Source: Thalassotalea_A litorea (GTDB lineage Bacteria; Pseudomonadota; Gammaproteobacteria; Enterobacterales; Alteromonadaceae). Taken from it: DNA of 50,812 bases. Location: contig NZ_JBHZSG010000022.1 in assembly GCF_043642205.1 (NCBI RefSeq), positions 1-50,812 of the forward strand, written 5' to 3'. Position 1 is the first letter of the stretch; each line of letters starts with the position of its first letter. The notes beneath the pieces were generated by a model. That model had not been told where the DNA came from. It worked only from the letters and a program-made list of their open reading frames with translations, and searched no databases. The translations under genes were made by a program, and so were the position numbers. This document shows, in pieces, positions 8,657-16,599 of the stretch.

Positions 8657-11235
8657 TAATTAGCAACGATGTTTAACAGTTTGCCCGGTATATAAATTAT
8701 TTTACGTACCGTTTTACCGTCAGTGAACTTAACTACATTCTCTTGTGAAAACGCGAGTTTTTCAACATCTTCTTGCGAGGCATCCGCAGCAACGGTAATT
8801 TTACAGCGTAATTTACCATTAACCTGCACGATAACCAGCTTTTCATCTTCGACTAAAGCGGCGTTATCAACTTGCGGCCATTGTGCGTCTTCAACGGCAT
8901 TACCATCGCCAACGCGTTGCCATAAATGATGACCAAGGTGCGGCGTAATTGGCGTTAACATAACGACAATCGATTGCACCGCTTCTTTCATGACGGCGAT
9001 GTCTTCTGCACTTTCCATTTTCGCTTTCGCTAATGTATTCATCAACTCCATAATCGCTGCAATGGCAGTATTAAAGGTATTACGACGACCAATGTCATCC
9101 GTTACCTTAGCAATGGTTTTGTGTAAATCACGGCGCAGGTTTTTATGCACACTGGTGAAGTTTAGTTCGCTACTGGCTGCTTGAGTTGCAGAAGCTTGCT
9201 GGTAATCAAAGACCAATTTCCAGACCCGTTTTAAGAAACGATGCGCACCTTCAACCCCGGCATCTGACCATTCCAGCGTTTGCTCCGGTGGTGCGGTAAA
9301 CATAATAAACAAACGCACTGTATCCGCGCCGTACAAATCGATTACCGACTGCGGATCAATACCATTGTTTTTCGATTTTGACATCTTGCTCATGCCCGCC
9401 GACAACACTTCCTGACCATCGGTCTTGCAAAGCGCTTTGGTGACTTGGCCTTTTTCATTGCGTTCGACATCGACATCGCTCGGCGAATACCAGTGTTTCG
9501 CACCGTTTTCTTCTTCGCGATAGAAGGTATCTGCCAGAACCATGCCTTGGCATAATAGGCTTTTGAATGGTTCGTCCGAATCAACTAAGCCGACATCACG
9601 TAACAATTTGTGGAAAAAGCGAGAGTACAATAAATGTAAAATAGCATGCTCGATACCACCGATATATTGATCAACCGGTAACCAGTAGTTGGCTTTTTCA
9701 GGGTCCAGCATCGCGTGTTCATTTTTTGGATCCGCATAGCGGGCGTAATACCAGGAAGACTCCATAAACGTATCGAAGGTATCGGTTTCGCGAAATGCGG
9801 TCTGACCCTGGTAGGTGGTTTTTGCCCATTCAGGATCGGCTTTTATTGGTGAGGTTACACCATCCATTACCACGTCTTCCGGAAGTTCCACCGGCAGTTG
9901 ATCTGCAGGCACAGGTACGGACTCGCCGTTTTCCAGGTTTAACATGGGAATTGGGGTACCCCAATAGCGCTGACGGGAAACACCCCAGTCACGCAGACGA
10001 TAGTTTACAGTTACCTTGCCTTTGCCGGCAGCGGTTAGTGTATCGGCAATGGCTTTGAAGGCTTGCTCAAAATCTAAACCATCAAAGTCACCAGAATTAA
10101 TCAATGACCCTTTTTCGGTTATGGCCGCCTCGTCAATGTTGATTTCATCACTGGCAATAACCTGTTTTATCGGCAGGTCGTATTTTTTCGCAAATTCCCA
10201 GTCACGTTGATCATGACCCGGTACCGACATAACCGCACCTGAACCGTAATCCATTAATACGAAATTCGCTGCCCAGACGCTAACCAGTTCACCGGTTAAT
10301 GGGTGAATGGCTTTTAAGCCGGTATCAACCCCGGATTTTTCCATCGTTGCCATATCCGCTTCGGCAACTTTGTTATTTTTACATTCGTTGATAAACGCCT
10401 GTAACTGTGCATTGTTTTTTGCCGCTTCCAGGGCTAATGGATGCTGTGCAGCCAGAGCAACATAGGTGACACCCATTAGGGTGTCTGGACGGGTAGTGTA
10501 GATATCAAAACTGGCATCGCTGTCGGCGACCTGGAAAGTCATCTCAACACCTTCAGAGCGACCAATCCAGTTACGCTGCATGGTTTTTACCTGCTCCGGC
10601 CAGTCTTCAAGCTGATCCAGATCATTCAATAATTCTTCCGCATAATCGGTGATTTTGATAAACCATTGGGGAATTTCTTTACGCTCCACCAAAGCACCGG
10701 AGCGCCAGCCGCGACCATCGATTACCTGCTCATTCGCCAGTACGGTCTGATCGACAGGGTCCCAGTTTACGGTTGCGTTTTTCTTATATACCAGGCCTTT
10801 TTCGTGAAGTTTCGTGAAGAACCATTGCTCCCAGCGATAATATTCTTTGCGACAGGTGGCAAATTCACGATCCCAATCATAACCAAAACCCAGGGATTTA
10901 AGTTGATCACGCATGTAATCGATATTTTCATAGGTCCACTTTGCCGGGGCAGTCTTGTTTTTAATTGCCGCATTTTCCGCAGGCAAACCAAACGCATCCC
11001 AACCCATAGGTTGCAATACATTTTTACCCTGCAAACGCTGGTAACGACTGATCACATCACCCAGGGTGTAGTTTCGTACGTGCCCCATATGCAAACGACC
11101 GCTTGGGTAAGGGAACATGGACAGACAATAAAACTTTTCCTGACCGGGCTTTTCTTTGGCGCCAAAGGTGTTGTTATCAGTCCAATACTTCTGGGTATCT
11201 TGCTCAATAGCTTGGGGATTGTATGTGGATTCCAT
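8656..11235 (-). CDS. leuS: Leucyl-tRNA synthetase
   Basis: An 859-residue class I synthetase that charges tRNA-Leu. The ATP-binding HIGH motif appears as HMGH (about 49-52) after LSMFPYPSGRL. The CP1 editing domain includes TTRPDTLMG and the VPGHDQRD segment, and the KMSKS loop is intact near residue 620 (GMSKMSKSKNNG). The frame is open three bases further to a TTG, but the ATG at 11233-11235 fits the family start. It is the first gene of the minus-strand cluster that runs to dacA. Confidence 0.97.
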   Translation of the reverse strand: MESTYNPQAIEQDTQKYWTDNNTFGAKEKPGQEKFYCLSMFPYPSGRLHMGHVRNYTLGDVISRYQRLQGKNVLQPMGWDAFGLPAENAAIKNKTAPAKWTYENIDYMRDQLKSLGFGYDWDREFATCRKEYYRWEQWFFTKLHEKGLVYKKNATVNWDPVDQTVLANEQVIDGRGWRSGALVERKEIPQWFIKITDYAEELLNDLDQLEDWPEQVKTMQRNWIGRSEGVEMTFQVADSDASFDIYTTRPDTLMGVTYVALAAQHPLALEAAKNNAQLQAFINECKNNKVAEADMATMEKSGVDTGLKAIHPLTGELVSVWAANFVLMDYGSGAVMSVPGHDQRDWEFAKKYDLPIKQVIASDEINIDEAAITEKGSLINSGDFDGLDFEQAFKAIADTLTAAGKGKVTVNYRLRDWGVSRQRYWGTPIPMLNLENGESVPVPADQLPVELPEDVVMDGVTSPIKADPEWAKTTYQGQTAFRETDTFDTFMESSWYYARYADPKNEHAMLDPEKANYWLPVDQYIGGIEHAILHLLYSRFFHKLLRDVGLVDSDEPFKSLLCQGMVLADTFYREEENGAKHWYSPSDVDVERNEKGQVTKALCKTDGQEVLSAGMSKMSKSKNNGIDPQSVIDLYGADTVRLFIMFTAPPEQTLEWSDAGVEGAHRFLKRVWKLVFDYQQASATQAASSELNFTSVHKNLRRDLHKTIAKVTDDIGRRNTFNTAIAAIMELMNTLAKAKMESAEDIAVMKEAVQSIVVMLTPITPHLGHHLWQRVGDGNAVEDAQWPQVDNAALVEDEKLVIVQVNGKLRCKITVAADASQEDVEKLAFSQENVVKFTDGKTVRKIIYIPGKLLNIVAN

Positions 11236-11287
11236 CAATGATTCTCAAACATCTGTGTGACAGTAATTTTAGACCTTTAAGCCGAAC

Positions 11288-11317
11288 CATCAGGATTATT
11301 CTGATGTCGTTTTTTTG
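11288..11317 (+). terminator. Hairpin followed by T-run in the leuS/ybeL gap
   Basis: CATCAG (11288-11293) and CTGATG (11301-11306) can pair around a 7-base loop. On the plus strand they are followed by TCGTTTTTTT. This is terminator-like in the direction opposite to leuS and ahead of ybeL, where no upstream gene needs terminating. It may limit readthrough or act as a leader structure. Confidence 0.35.
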
Positions 11318-11358
11318 CTTCGGTGCAGACTACTTTCAATATTAAAAATTTGCGCCAT
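11296..11358 (-). CDS. Candidate 20-residue leader ORF upstream of leuS
   Basis: On the leuS strand an ATG at 11358 is preceded by TGAGGT at a good ribosome-binding distance. It opens a frame reading M-A-Q-I-F-N-I-E-S-S and so on, ending at TAA (11296-11298) inside the inverted repeat 11288-11306. The peptide contains only one Leu codon, so this is not a classical Leu attenuator. It could be a chance ORF, a short translated leader, or part of the leuS 5' UTR. Confidence 0.25.
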   Translation of the reverse strand: MAQIFNIESSLHRSKKTTSE

Positions 11359-11488
11359 AGAATACCTCATTAGGCCAAGGTTCAACAAGCATCCATTAGT
11401 GTTAACTATACTTTTATAATTACCAGTACCGATTTGATCCAATTTGCACGGCTCAGACCGAGCAAAACAGACAATATGGGAGTAGTCA

Positions 11489-11974
11489 ATGAGCGAAAAA
11501 CATCCTGAATATCAAAGTTTTTACGAACGTATGTCGAAATGGTTGCACGAGCTTCGTGAAGACGAGGGGAAAACCTTTAAAAACCTGGTTGAAAAAGGCG
11601 AGGAGTATTTGCAGGCGGCGGAAGATTTGTCCGTCAATGAATATCAGTTATCCGTACAGGGTTTTAAAAACGATCTTCGGCAGTTTTATCAGGAATACAA
11701 GCAGCAGGCAGAGCAATCCCCATATTTGAAAAATCTGCGGGAAGGCGTCTGGATGCAACTGGCTAAAATGACCGATAAATCCCAGGTGGAATGGAGTGAA
11801 CTGGAAGATGATCTTGAACACAAAGGTATTTATCACAGTGGTGAACTGATTGGCTTTGGCCAGTTACGCTGTATAAATTGTGATCATACCGTGGTTATTG
11901 TCCACCCATCGAAAATCATTCCATGCGTAAAATGTAATGCACAGGAGTTTGAGCGTCAGCCCTTGTCCCCGTAA
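11489..11974 (+). CDS. ybeL: Zinc-ribbon protein of the DUF1451 (YbeL) family
   Basis: A 161-residue cytoplasmic protein of unknown biochemical role. It is mostly charged alpha-helix (coiled-coil-like, about 1-110) followed by a C-terminal zinc ribbon with Cys128-x2-Cys131 and Cys146-x2-Cys149. Divergent placement next to leuS-lptE matches ybeL in E. coli. The ATG is preceded by GGGAGTAGTCA, a good ribosome-binding site. A perfect TATAAT at 11415-11420 could be its -10 box, but no convincing -35 is seen. Confidence 0.88.
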   Translation: MSEKHPEYQSFYERMSKWLHELREDEGKTFKNLVEKGEEYLQAAEDLSVNEYQLSVQGFKNDLRQFYQEYKQQAEQSPYLKNLREGVWMQLAKMTDKSQVEWSELEDDLEHKGIYHSGELIGFGQLRCINCDHTVVIVHPSKIIPCVKCNAQEFERQPLSP

Positions 11975-12086
11975 CCGGTTTGTATTAAATTCGCCGGAAA
12001 ATCATTGTGTTCGAGGCCTTGCTGGGTTTACACTGGATTTGAATAAATTATTTTAATTTCTGTCTGTATCAGGTACCCAGCATTTC

Positions 12087-14480
12087 ATGACCATAAATAT
12101 CGAATCTTTAAAAGTTCCCGCCAATGCACTTTGTGCGCAATTTTCTTCTTCTCTATTTTCTCAAAGTCAGGTCGACCAGCAACAGACCCAGTCATTTATT
12201 GGTCATGACCGAGCAAAAGAAGCGCTGGAGTTTGGTTTGTCCATGCCATCTAGCGGTTTTAATGTGTATGCCAAAGGCGAGCATGGGACAGGTCGAAAGA
12301 CATTGATTCAGCAAATGCTGGAACGTTATGCGTCTGAACACGGACCTGCAGATGAATGGTGCTACGTTAACAATTTTGACGATATACAGGCTCCGAAAAA
12401 ACTCTACTTAAACCCCGGTGAAGGCAAAGTTCTTCTCGATAAGATGTCTTCGCTGATTGATGACTTACTCAGTCTTTTCCCGGAAATTTTTGATAACCCG
12501 GGTTATCAAAGGCAAAAGGCGGCGATTGATCGGGCATTTAACGAAAAATATGACAGTGCCATTGAAGAAGTCGAAACGTTTGCATTAAGCAAAAACGTGT
12601 CTGTCTATGAAGAAAAAGGGGAAATTGGTTTTGCTCCTCTTGTCGACGGTAAACCCCTAAATGACAAGGAGTTTGCTAGCCTATCTGAAACCGATCGAAC
12701 CTCGTTTTATCAATTGCTGGCGGAGCTTGAGACTCTACTCAGCGAAACCTTGCTGGAACTGCCACTATGGAAGCGTGAATCCAGTGTGCAGATGCGAAAG
12801 CTCAAATATGATACCGCTGAGCAGTCGATTCGTCCGCTACTTAAAGAACTGGAGCGTGAATTTGCCAGTAATCTGGGCATTTTAAAATACCTCAAAGATG
12901 TCCAGGGACATCTAACCGAAGCCGTATTGGATATCCTGGTAGAAGAGGGCAGTGAAGGGCGTGATGATAAAGCCAGCCGCAAATTGATGGTTGAGCGATT
13001 TATGCCGAACCTGTTGGTGGCCAGAAAACCGGATCAGGGTGCGCCGGTGGTGTATGAACAAAACCCGACGTTCCAGAATTTATTTGGCAGTATTGATTAC
13101 ACGGCTGTCCAAGGTGCCGTATATACCAACTATCGTCTGTTACGGGCTGGTGCTTTGCATCGGGCCAATGGCGGCTATTTACTCTTAGATGTGGAAAAAT
13201 TGCTGGCTCAGCCCCTGATTTGGTCACATTTAAAGTTAGCGTTAAAAACCGGTGAACTGTCGATAGAACATCCCTATGCCGAGTTATCGCATGGCAGCAG
13301 CATTACCTTGGCACCGGAAAAAATCCCCTTAAAAGTCAAGGTGATTTTATTGGGTAACGCCGAGTTATATTACACCTTACAAGAATATGATCAGGAATTT
13401 ACCGAACTGTTTCGGGTGCTTGCTGATTTCGATCGTCACGTTGTCAATAACAATGACAATCTGGCCGCTTATGGCACCTTAATACGTCAGCATGCAGAAA
13501 AAATGCAATACCCAGACGTCAGCGATGATGCTATCGCTTATCTGGTGCGCTATTCATTGCGCCGGGCGGAACATCAATTAAAGCTGTCAGCCAATATCGT
13601 GCAAATCAACGATTTGCTCGACGAAGCGCATTTTCTTTACCAAAAGCAAGGCAAAACCGGCAGCATTGAAGAGTCGGATGTACACCAGGCGCTGCAGGCG
13701 AAAGCGCGCCGAACGGGTCAGTTAAGCGAAAACTGGTTACAGGAAATTAAAGAAGAACAAGTGCTGATATCCACCGAAGGTCAGGCCATTGGAAAGATTA
13801 ATGGCCTGACCGTTTTGGAAATCGGAGATTCGGTGTTTGGCACACCTGCGAGAATATCCGCCACCGTTTATGCAGGCTCTCAGGGCGTAACCGATATTGA
13901 ACGTGAAGCGGAGCTTGGCAAATCCATTCATTCCAAAGGGGTGTTATTGCTTATCGGTTATCTGGGCCATAAATACGGGCAAAGCTTTCCGCTGTCGATT
14001 TCTGCCAATATTGCCATAGAACAGTCTTATGGTCACATCGATGGCGACAGTGCATCGATGGCTGAGCTATGCGCGCTGATTTCGGCGATCACTAAATTGC
14101 CAGTACGTCAGGATATTGCGGTTACCGGGTCGATTAACCAACACGGTGAAGTTCAGTCAATTGGTGGCGTAAATGAAAAAATCGAAGGCTTCTATCGCTT
14201 GTGCTTTGACAAAGGACTAACGGGTGAGCAAGGCGTGATTATCCCGAAAACCAATACCATTAACCTGATGCTCAATGAGGAGGTTATGACGGCGGTTGAA
14301 CAGGGCAAGTTTCATATCTATGCTGTAGATAGTATCGATCAGGCGTTAGAAGTTTTGCTTGGCGTTGAGGCCGGAAAACGTCGTCGCAACGGCGGTTATC
14401 TGAAAAAGACCGTGCATGGACAAGCGCTGGTAAAACTTGCCAAGTTGTCACAAATGATCAACGGGGATGACGAAGACTAG
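12087..14480 (+). CDS. Lon-like ATP-dependent protease (LonB/YcbZ type)
   Basis: A 797-residue AAA+ protease. The N-terminal part holds a P-loop-like GEHGTGRKT (64-72), which has GR-K-T rather than the usual GKT, then a long helical insertion (about 110-290) and a Walker B-like GGYLLLDVEK. The C-terminal third is a Lon proteolytic domain: Ser655 in GDSASMAE and Lys698 in GGVNEKIEG. The 43-residue Ser-Lys spacing equals that of E. coli Lon (679/722), so the catalytic dyad looks intact. It resembles the COG1067 branch that includes E. coli YcbZ but is about 200 residues longer. Substrates are unknown. The ribosome-binding site is weak (AGG about 12 bases upstream). Confidence 0.9.
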   Translation: MTINIESLKVPANALCAQFSSSLFSQSQVDQQQTQSFIGHDRAKEALEFGLSMPSSGFNVYAKGEHGTGRKTLIQQMLERYASEHGPADEWCYVNNFDDIQAPKKLYLNPGEGKVLLDKMSSLIDDLLSLFPEIFDNPGYQRQKAAIDRAFNEKYDSAIEEVETFALSKNVSVYEEKGEIGFAPLVDGKPLNDKEFASLSETDRTSFYQLLAELETLLSETLLELPLWKRESSVQMRKLKYDTAEQSIRPLLKELEREFASNLGILKYLKDVQGHLTEAVLDILVEEGSEGRDDKASRKLMVERFMPNLLVARKPDQGAPVVYEQNPTFQNLFGSIDYTAVQGAVYTNYRLLRAGALHRANGGYLLLDVEKLLAQPLIWSHLKLALKTGELSIEHPYAELSHGSSITLAPEKIPLKVKVILLGNAELYYTLQEYDQEFTELFRVLADFDRHVVNNNDNLAAYGTLIRQHAEKMQYPDVSDDAIAYLVRYSLRRAEHQLKLSANIVQINDLLDEAHFLYQKQGKTGSIEESDVHQALQAKARRTGQLSENWLQEIKEEQVLISTEGQAIGKINGLTVLEIGDSVFGTPARISATVYAGSQGVTDIEREAELGKSIHSKGVLLLIGYLGHKYGQSFPLSISANIAIEQSYGHIDGDSASMAELCALISAITKLPVRQDIAVTGSINQHGEVQSIGGVNEKIEGFYRLCFDKGLTGEQGVIIPKTNTINLMLNEEVMTAVEQGKFHIYAVDSIDQALEVLLGVEAGKRRRNGGYLKKTVHGQALVKLAKLSQMINGDDED

Positions 14481-14524
14481 CCCTGTCGCCTAGCGAGATG
14501 AAGATCTTAGCTCAGACCTTAATT

Positions 14525-14556
14525 CAGACCTTAATTATCGAATGGGTTAAGGTCTG
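14525..14556. repeat. 10-bp inverted repeat after the Lon-like gene
   Basis: CAGACCTTAA (14525-14534) and TTAAGGTCTG (14547-14556) pair perfectly around 12 bases. A direct copy of TCAGACCTTAAT also begins at 14512. No T-run follows, so it is a weak terminator candidate at best. It could instead be a protein-binding site or an mRNA 3' structure. Confidence 0.5.
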
Positions 14557-14678
14557 TAACAATTGCAATTCTGGTTAACTAACAACCTATCATCATGATT
14601 GACGTCAAACCGAATAGCCTCAGTTTATCGTCAATAAAAAATCGCAACCGTTAATAACAATAGATAAATAAGGAATAT

Positions 14679-14984
14679 ATGGATTTATTTCTCGCGAATA
14701 TGATTGTTATCGTGTTCGTTGCGGTATTCATTAGCATCGTTGAAAAATGCGAAATTATCTCGGCGAAAAACTCCTGGATACAAGCGATTGTTGTTGTCCT
14801 TATCGTTCTGATTACGTGGTTAGCGTCAAGCTTCTTATTCGCGCTTTTGATCGGTTGGCTACTTCCCGATTTTTACCCCAAGGTATTCTTTTACAAAGCG
14901 ATATTTGTTACTTTGTTTTTATTCATGTACTGGCCTTATAAAATGTTTAAGGCGCAAATAAAAATGACACTAACTGAAAAATGA
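14679..14984 (+). CDS. Small membrane protein, unknown family
   Basis: A 101-residue protein with three hydrophobic stretches long enough to cross the membrane (about 5-21, 34-61 and 68-84) and a basic C terminus (KMFKAQIKMTLTEK). AAGGAATAT lies just before the ATG, a good ribosome-binding site, so it is probably translated. I do not recognise the family. It stands alone between the Lon-like protease and the cassette island, so context gives no function. Confidence 0.65.
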   Translation: MDLFLANMIVIVFVAVFISIVEKCEIISAKNSWIQAIVVVLIVLITWLASSFLFALLIGWLLPDFYPKVFFYKAIFVTLFLFMYWPYKMFKAQIKMTLTEK

Positions 14985-15189
14985 TAGCTTTTAGCGGTCG
15001 TGAGGCATGCAGATAGTCTATATGTAAAATTCCCCCGACCCAGAATTACTAAAAATTCTCAGCAATATCTGCGAAAAATTGGCACATTGGTGCTTCATGG
15101 TTTTTAACTAATTGATATTTAGGTTCTTTCTGGTAGTTTATGGGGAACAAAGTAGACAGGGATTTCTGAGCCGTCTACATAATAAGTTG

Positions 15190-15855
15190 TTAGCTTGATT
15201 TTTAGGGTGAGGTGTACATGAAGTATATTTTTTTAGCTTTCCTTTTTATTAGTACATTCGCGAATGCCCGAAGTGAAGTAATCGCATATAAAAATGGATT
15301 TATGTTTTATACAGATGATAATTCAGAGATAAAAAAATATCCTATTGATAAACTTCATAAAGGACTCCTTGACCCCGACGTATATTTTTGGGGAGACACA
15401 AGAGATGCTTGGCATGCATATTATCCGGATTTCATAAGGAATATATTACTTCGTAAAAAACAAGAATATATTATTGGAATAAAGATGCTAAATCAGCAGG
15501 TCATAGAGTCTGAAGTTACACATCACACTAAGTTTGAATGGTATGAAGAAGTATTAGTGGCAACCATATTATCCGATACCGAATATGTCTTTGAAATATT
15601 GGCTGAATTTGAAAAGTGTGAAGCTCTTGATATCTTTACAAATATAAAAACAATACCTTCCTTTTCGGACTTTGCTGGGTACCCAGATGCAGTCTTTGGA
15701 TTTTTAGTTAAAATAGGGCATTACAAAGTTGAAGATCAAGCTGAGTATTATGAACACTTAGTAGAAAATTTAAAAAAAGAGTATATATGTAATCAAAGCT
15801 AACAAGAGGTCGAATGTAAATGTCGAGTTGGAATTTACCCGTATCGACGCCAACG
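15190..15855 (+). mobile_element. Putative integron gene cassette 1 (no integrase nearby)
   Basis: The cassette would start at the TTAGCT of GTTAGCT (15189-15195) and end at the G of GTTAATG (15855). The attC begins with AGCTAAC, the exact complement of GTTAGCT, as expected because the two halves belong to one site in the circular cassette. The single ORF (15218-15802) starts 28 bases in and its stop codon lies inside the attC, the standard cassette layout. The ORF is more AT-rich than the flanking core genes. No IntI gene is present in the window. Confidence 0.6.
15218..15802 (+). CDS. Exported protein of unknown function, cassette-borne
   Basis: A 194-residue protein with a clear signal peptide (MKYIFLAFLFISTFANA, likely cleaved before Arg18), so periplasmic or secreted. 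The mature part is rich in aromatic and acidic residues and has only two cysteines (in EKCEAL and YICNQS, one near mid-length and one close to the C terminus). I recognise no domain. The ATG at 15218 is chosen over GTG at 15212 because GAGG (15209-15212) is 5 bases upstream of it. The coding sequence is AT-rich compared with the nuo genes, consistent with acquisition by transfer. Its TAA stop overlaps the R'' box of the attC. Confidence 0.72.
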   Translation: MKYIFLAFLFISTFANARSEVIAYKNGFMFYTDDNSEIKKYPIDKLHKGLLDPDVYFWGDTRDAWHAYYPDFIRNILLRKKQEYIIGIKMLNQQVIESEVTHHTKFEWYEEVLVATILSDTEYVFEILAEFEKCEALDIFTNIKTIPSFSDFAGYPDAVFGFLVKIGHYKVEDQAEYYEHLVENLKKEYICNQS

Positions 15856-15861
15856 TTAATG
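15797..15861 (+). repeat. attC-like recombination site 1
   Basis: R'' box AGCTAAC (15797-15803) and R' box GTTAATG (15855-15861) flank inner arms GTCG (15809-15812) / CGAC (15845-15848). An alternative central stem is GTCGA (15822-15826) / TCGAC (15844-15848). Total length of about 65 bases fits short '59-base-element' attC sites. R'' pairs fully with the TTAGCT at 15190-15195, the start of the same cassette. Its R' departs from GTTRRRY at one position. Confidence 0.55.
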
Positions 15862-16199
15862 CTTTGATTTGTTTTTGTATTCATATAAGCTAACTCTTGC
15901 TTGCAAAATGCGGGCTCGAGGCCCAGTAGACTATTCGAGTGTGATGCTTGGAGTCTTTTGTCGCGTTCTTTCTTGTTATCGGTCTCTCAACAGAGGAGCC
16001 ATCACTCAACCGAACTACGACAAAAGAGGGCTTTAGTTGCAGCTAAAGCCTGGGTCTCACCTTACCCGAAAACGTTTTAAAAGAATTAAAAAAGATGGGT
16101 TTATTATCCATACAAGTCGTTTAAAAAGGACAAAAACAGTTGGCTTTTGCTCCTTCGTCGCTTATTTTAGCCAACTATTTTATGTCTCTTTACGAGGCG
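15856..16199 (+). mobile_element. Putative ORF-less integron cassette 2
   Basis: This 344-base segment lies between the core of attC 1 and the core of attC 2 and holds no reading frame above 60 codons. It contains an 8-bp hairpin GGCTTTAG / CTAAAGCC (16029-16050) and a 9-bp inverted repeat CTTTTGTCG (15955-15963) / CGACAAAAG (16018-16026). It also has a GAGTGTGATG / CATCACTC pair that would cross that inverted repeat in a pseudoknot order. Cassettes without ORFs are known in chromosomal integrons. Whether this one makes an RNA is not shown. Confidence 0.5.
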
Positions 16200-16205
16200 T
16201 TAGGC
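16107..16205 (+). repeat. attC-like recombination site 2
   Basis: Reading in order: a degenerate R'' (TCCATAC, then AAG), AAAGGAC (16125-16131), AGTTGGCT (16138-16145), a 23-base loop, AGCCAACT (16169-16176), GTC-T-CTTT (16084+100 to 16191, pairing with AAAGGAC with one bulge), and a perfect core GTTAGGC (16199-16205, matching GTTRRRY). The TTGGCTTTTGCTCCTTCG loop style is familiar from attC sites of marine gammaproteobacteria. The bulged arm and the unequal loop are typical of functional attC hairpins. Confidence 0.72.
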
Positions 16206-16212
16206 CAAGATG

Positions 16213-16240
16213 AAAAGCAGTAGGGTTGTTGCTTTTTCTT
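16213..16240 (+). terminator. Terminator-like hairpin after attC 2
   Basis: AAAAGCA (16213-16219) and TGCTTTT (16230-16236) can pair around a 10-base loop, with TCTT following. It would end plus-strand transcription leaving the cassette region. The stem is AT-rich, so strength is uncertain. Confidence 0.4.
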
Positions 16241-16243
16241 CCA
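16229..16243 (+). repeat. 15-bp direct repeat, left copy
   Basis: TTGCTTTTTCTTCCA occurs here and identically at 16600-16614, 371 bases apart, bracketing the hairpin array. It overlaps the right arm of the terminator-like hairpin. Confidence 0.8.
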
Positions 16244-16260
16244 CCGAAAATTGCTCCTCG

Positions 16261-16585
16261 ATAACTGCTCCCGCGTTATTTTAACTACATACTTCCATGT
16301 AGTAGTGCATTTTAGGCATACCTGCGAAACCCTGGCCATAACCTCATAGCTTCCATCAGCGAAGTTTACCTCACTAGGAACAGCGTGTCCCCGGAGCTGA
16401 TGACATCAGCGTACTCGAAGCGACGTTTTTGGTCGCGTACCCGGAGTATCGCTCGCGATACGTACTGCTCTTACCCACCCAATGCGTTTTGCGCATTATC
16501 CCTCCATTACGATATATCGTAATCTCCACCCAAAGAAACGTGTTTCTTTCTCCACCTTAAGGAAATTCCAAATCAAATTTGGAAT
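16261..16585. repeat. Array of distinct perfect hairpins upstream of nuoA
   Basis: Consecutive stems (positions; arm): 16261-16279 ATAAC; 16284-16303 ACTACAT; 16396-16410 GCTGATG; 16420-16436 GCGAC; 16446-16461 GTATCGC; 16481-16497 AATGCG; 16506-16523 ATTACGAT; 16532-16549 AAAGAAAC; 16565-16585 ATTCCAAAT. Seven of the nine lie in 190 bases. The stems share no sequence, while linkers recur: GTAC plus 5 bases early (GTACTCGAA, GTACCCGGA), then ATCCCTCC, CTCCACCC and CTCCACCTT. Loops are very short (1-9 bases). On the minus strand the linkers read GGGTGGAG and similar. There is no coding frame. The function is unknown; see findings. Confidence 0.8.
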
Positions 16586-16599
16586 GACGTAAGATTATT

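Noticed and set aside
14525..14556. Intrinsic terminator of the Lon-like gene
   Set aside because: The inverted repeat is perfect but no T-run follows on either strand, so it was listed only as a repeat.
15100..15189. attC site upstream of cassette 1 (GTAGAC / GTCTAC arms, GTTAGCT core)
   Set aside because: The core is plausible but the expected R'' box upstream is too degenerate, so only the core boundary was used.
16396..16585. CRISPR array
   Set aside because: The repeating units are linkers of 8-19 bases and the palindromes differ from each other. No conserved repeat of 20-40 bases and no cas genes.
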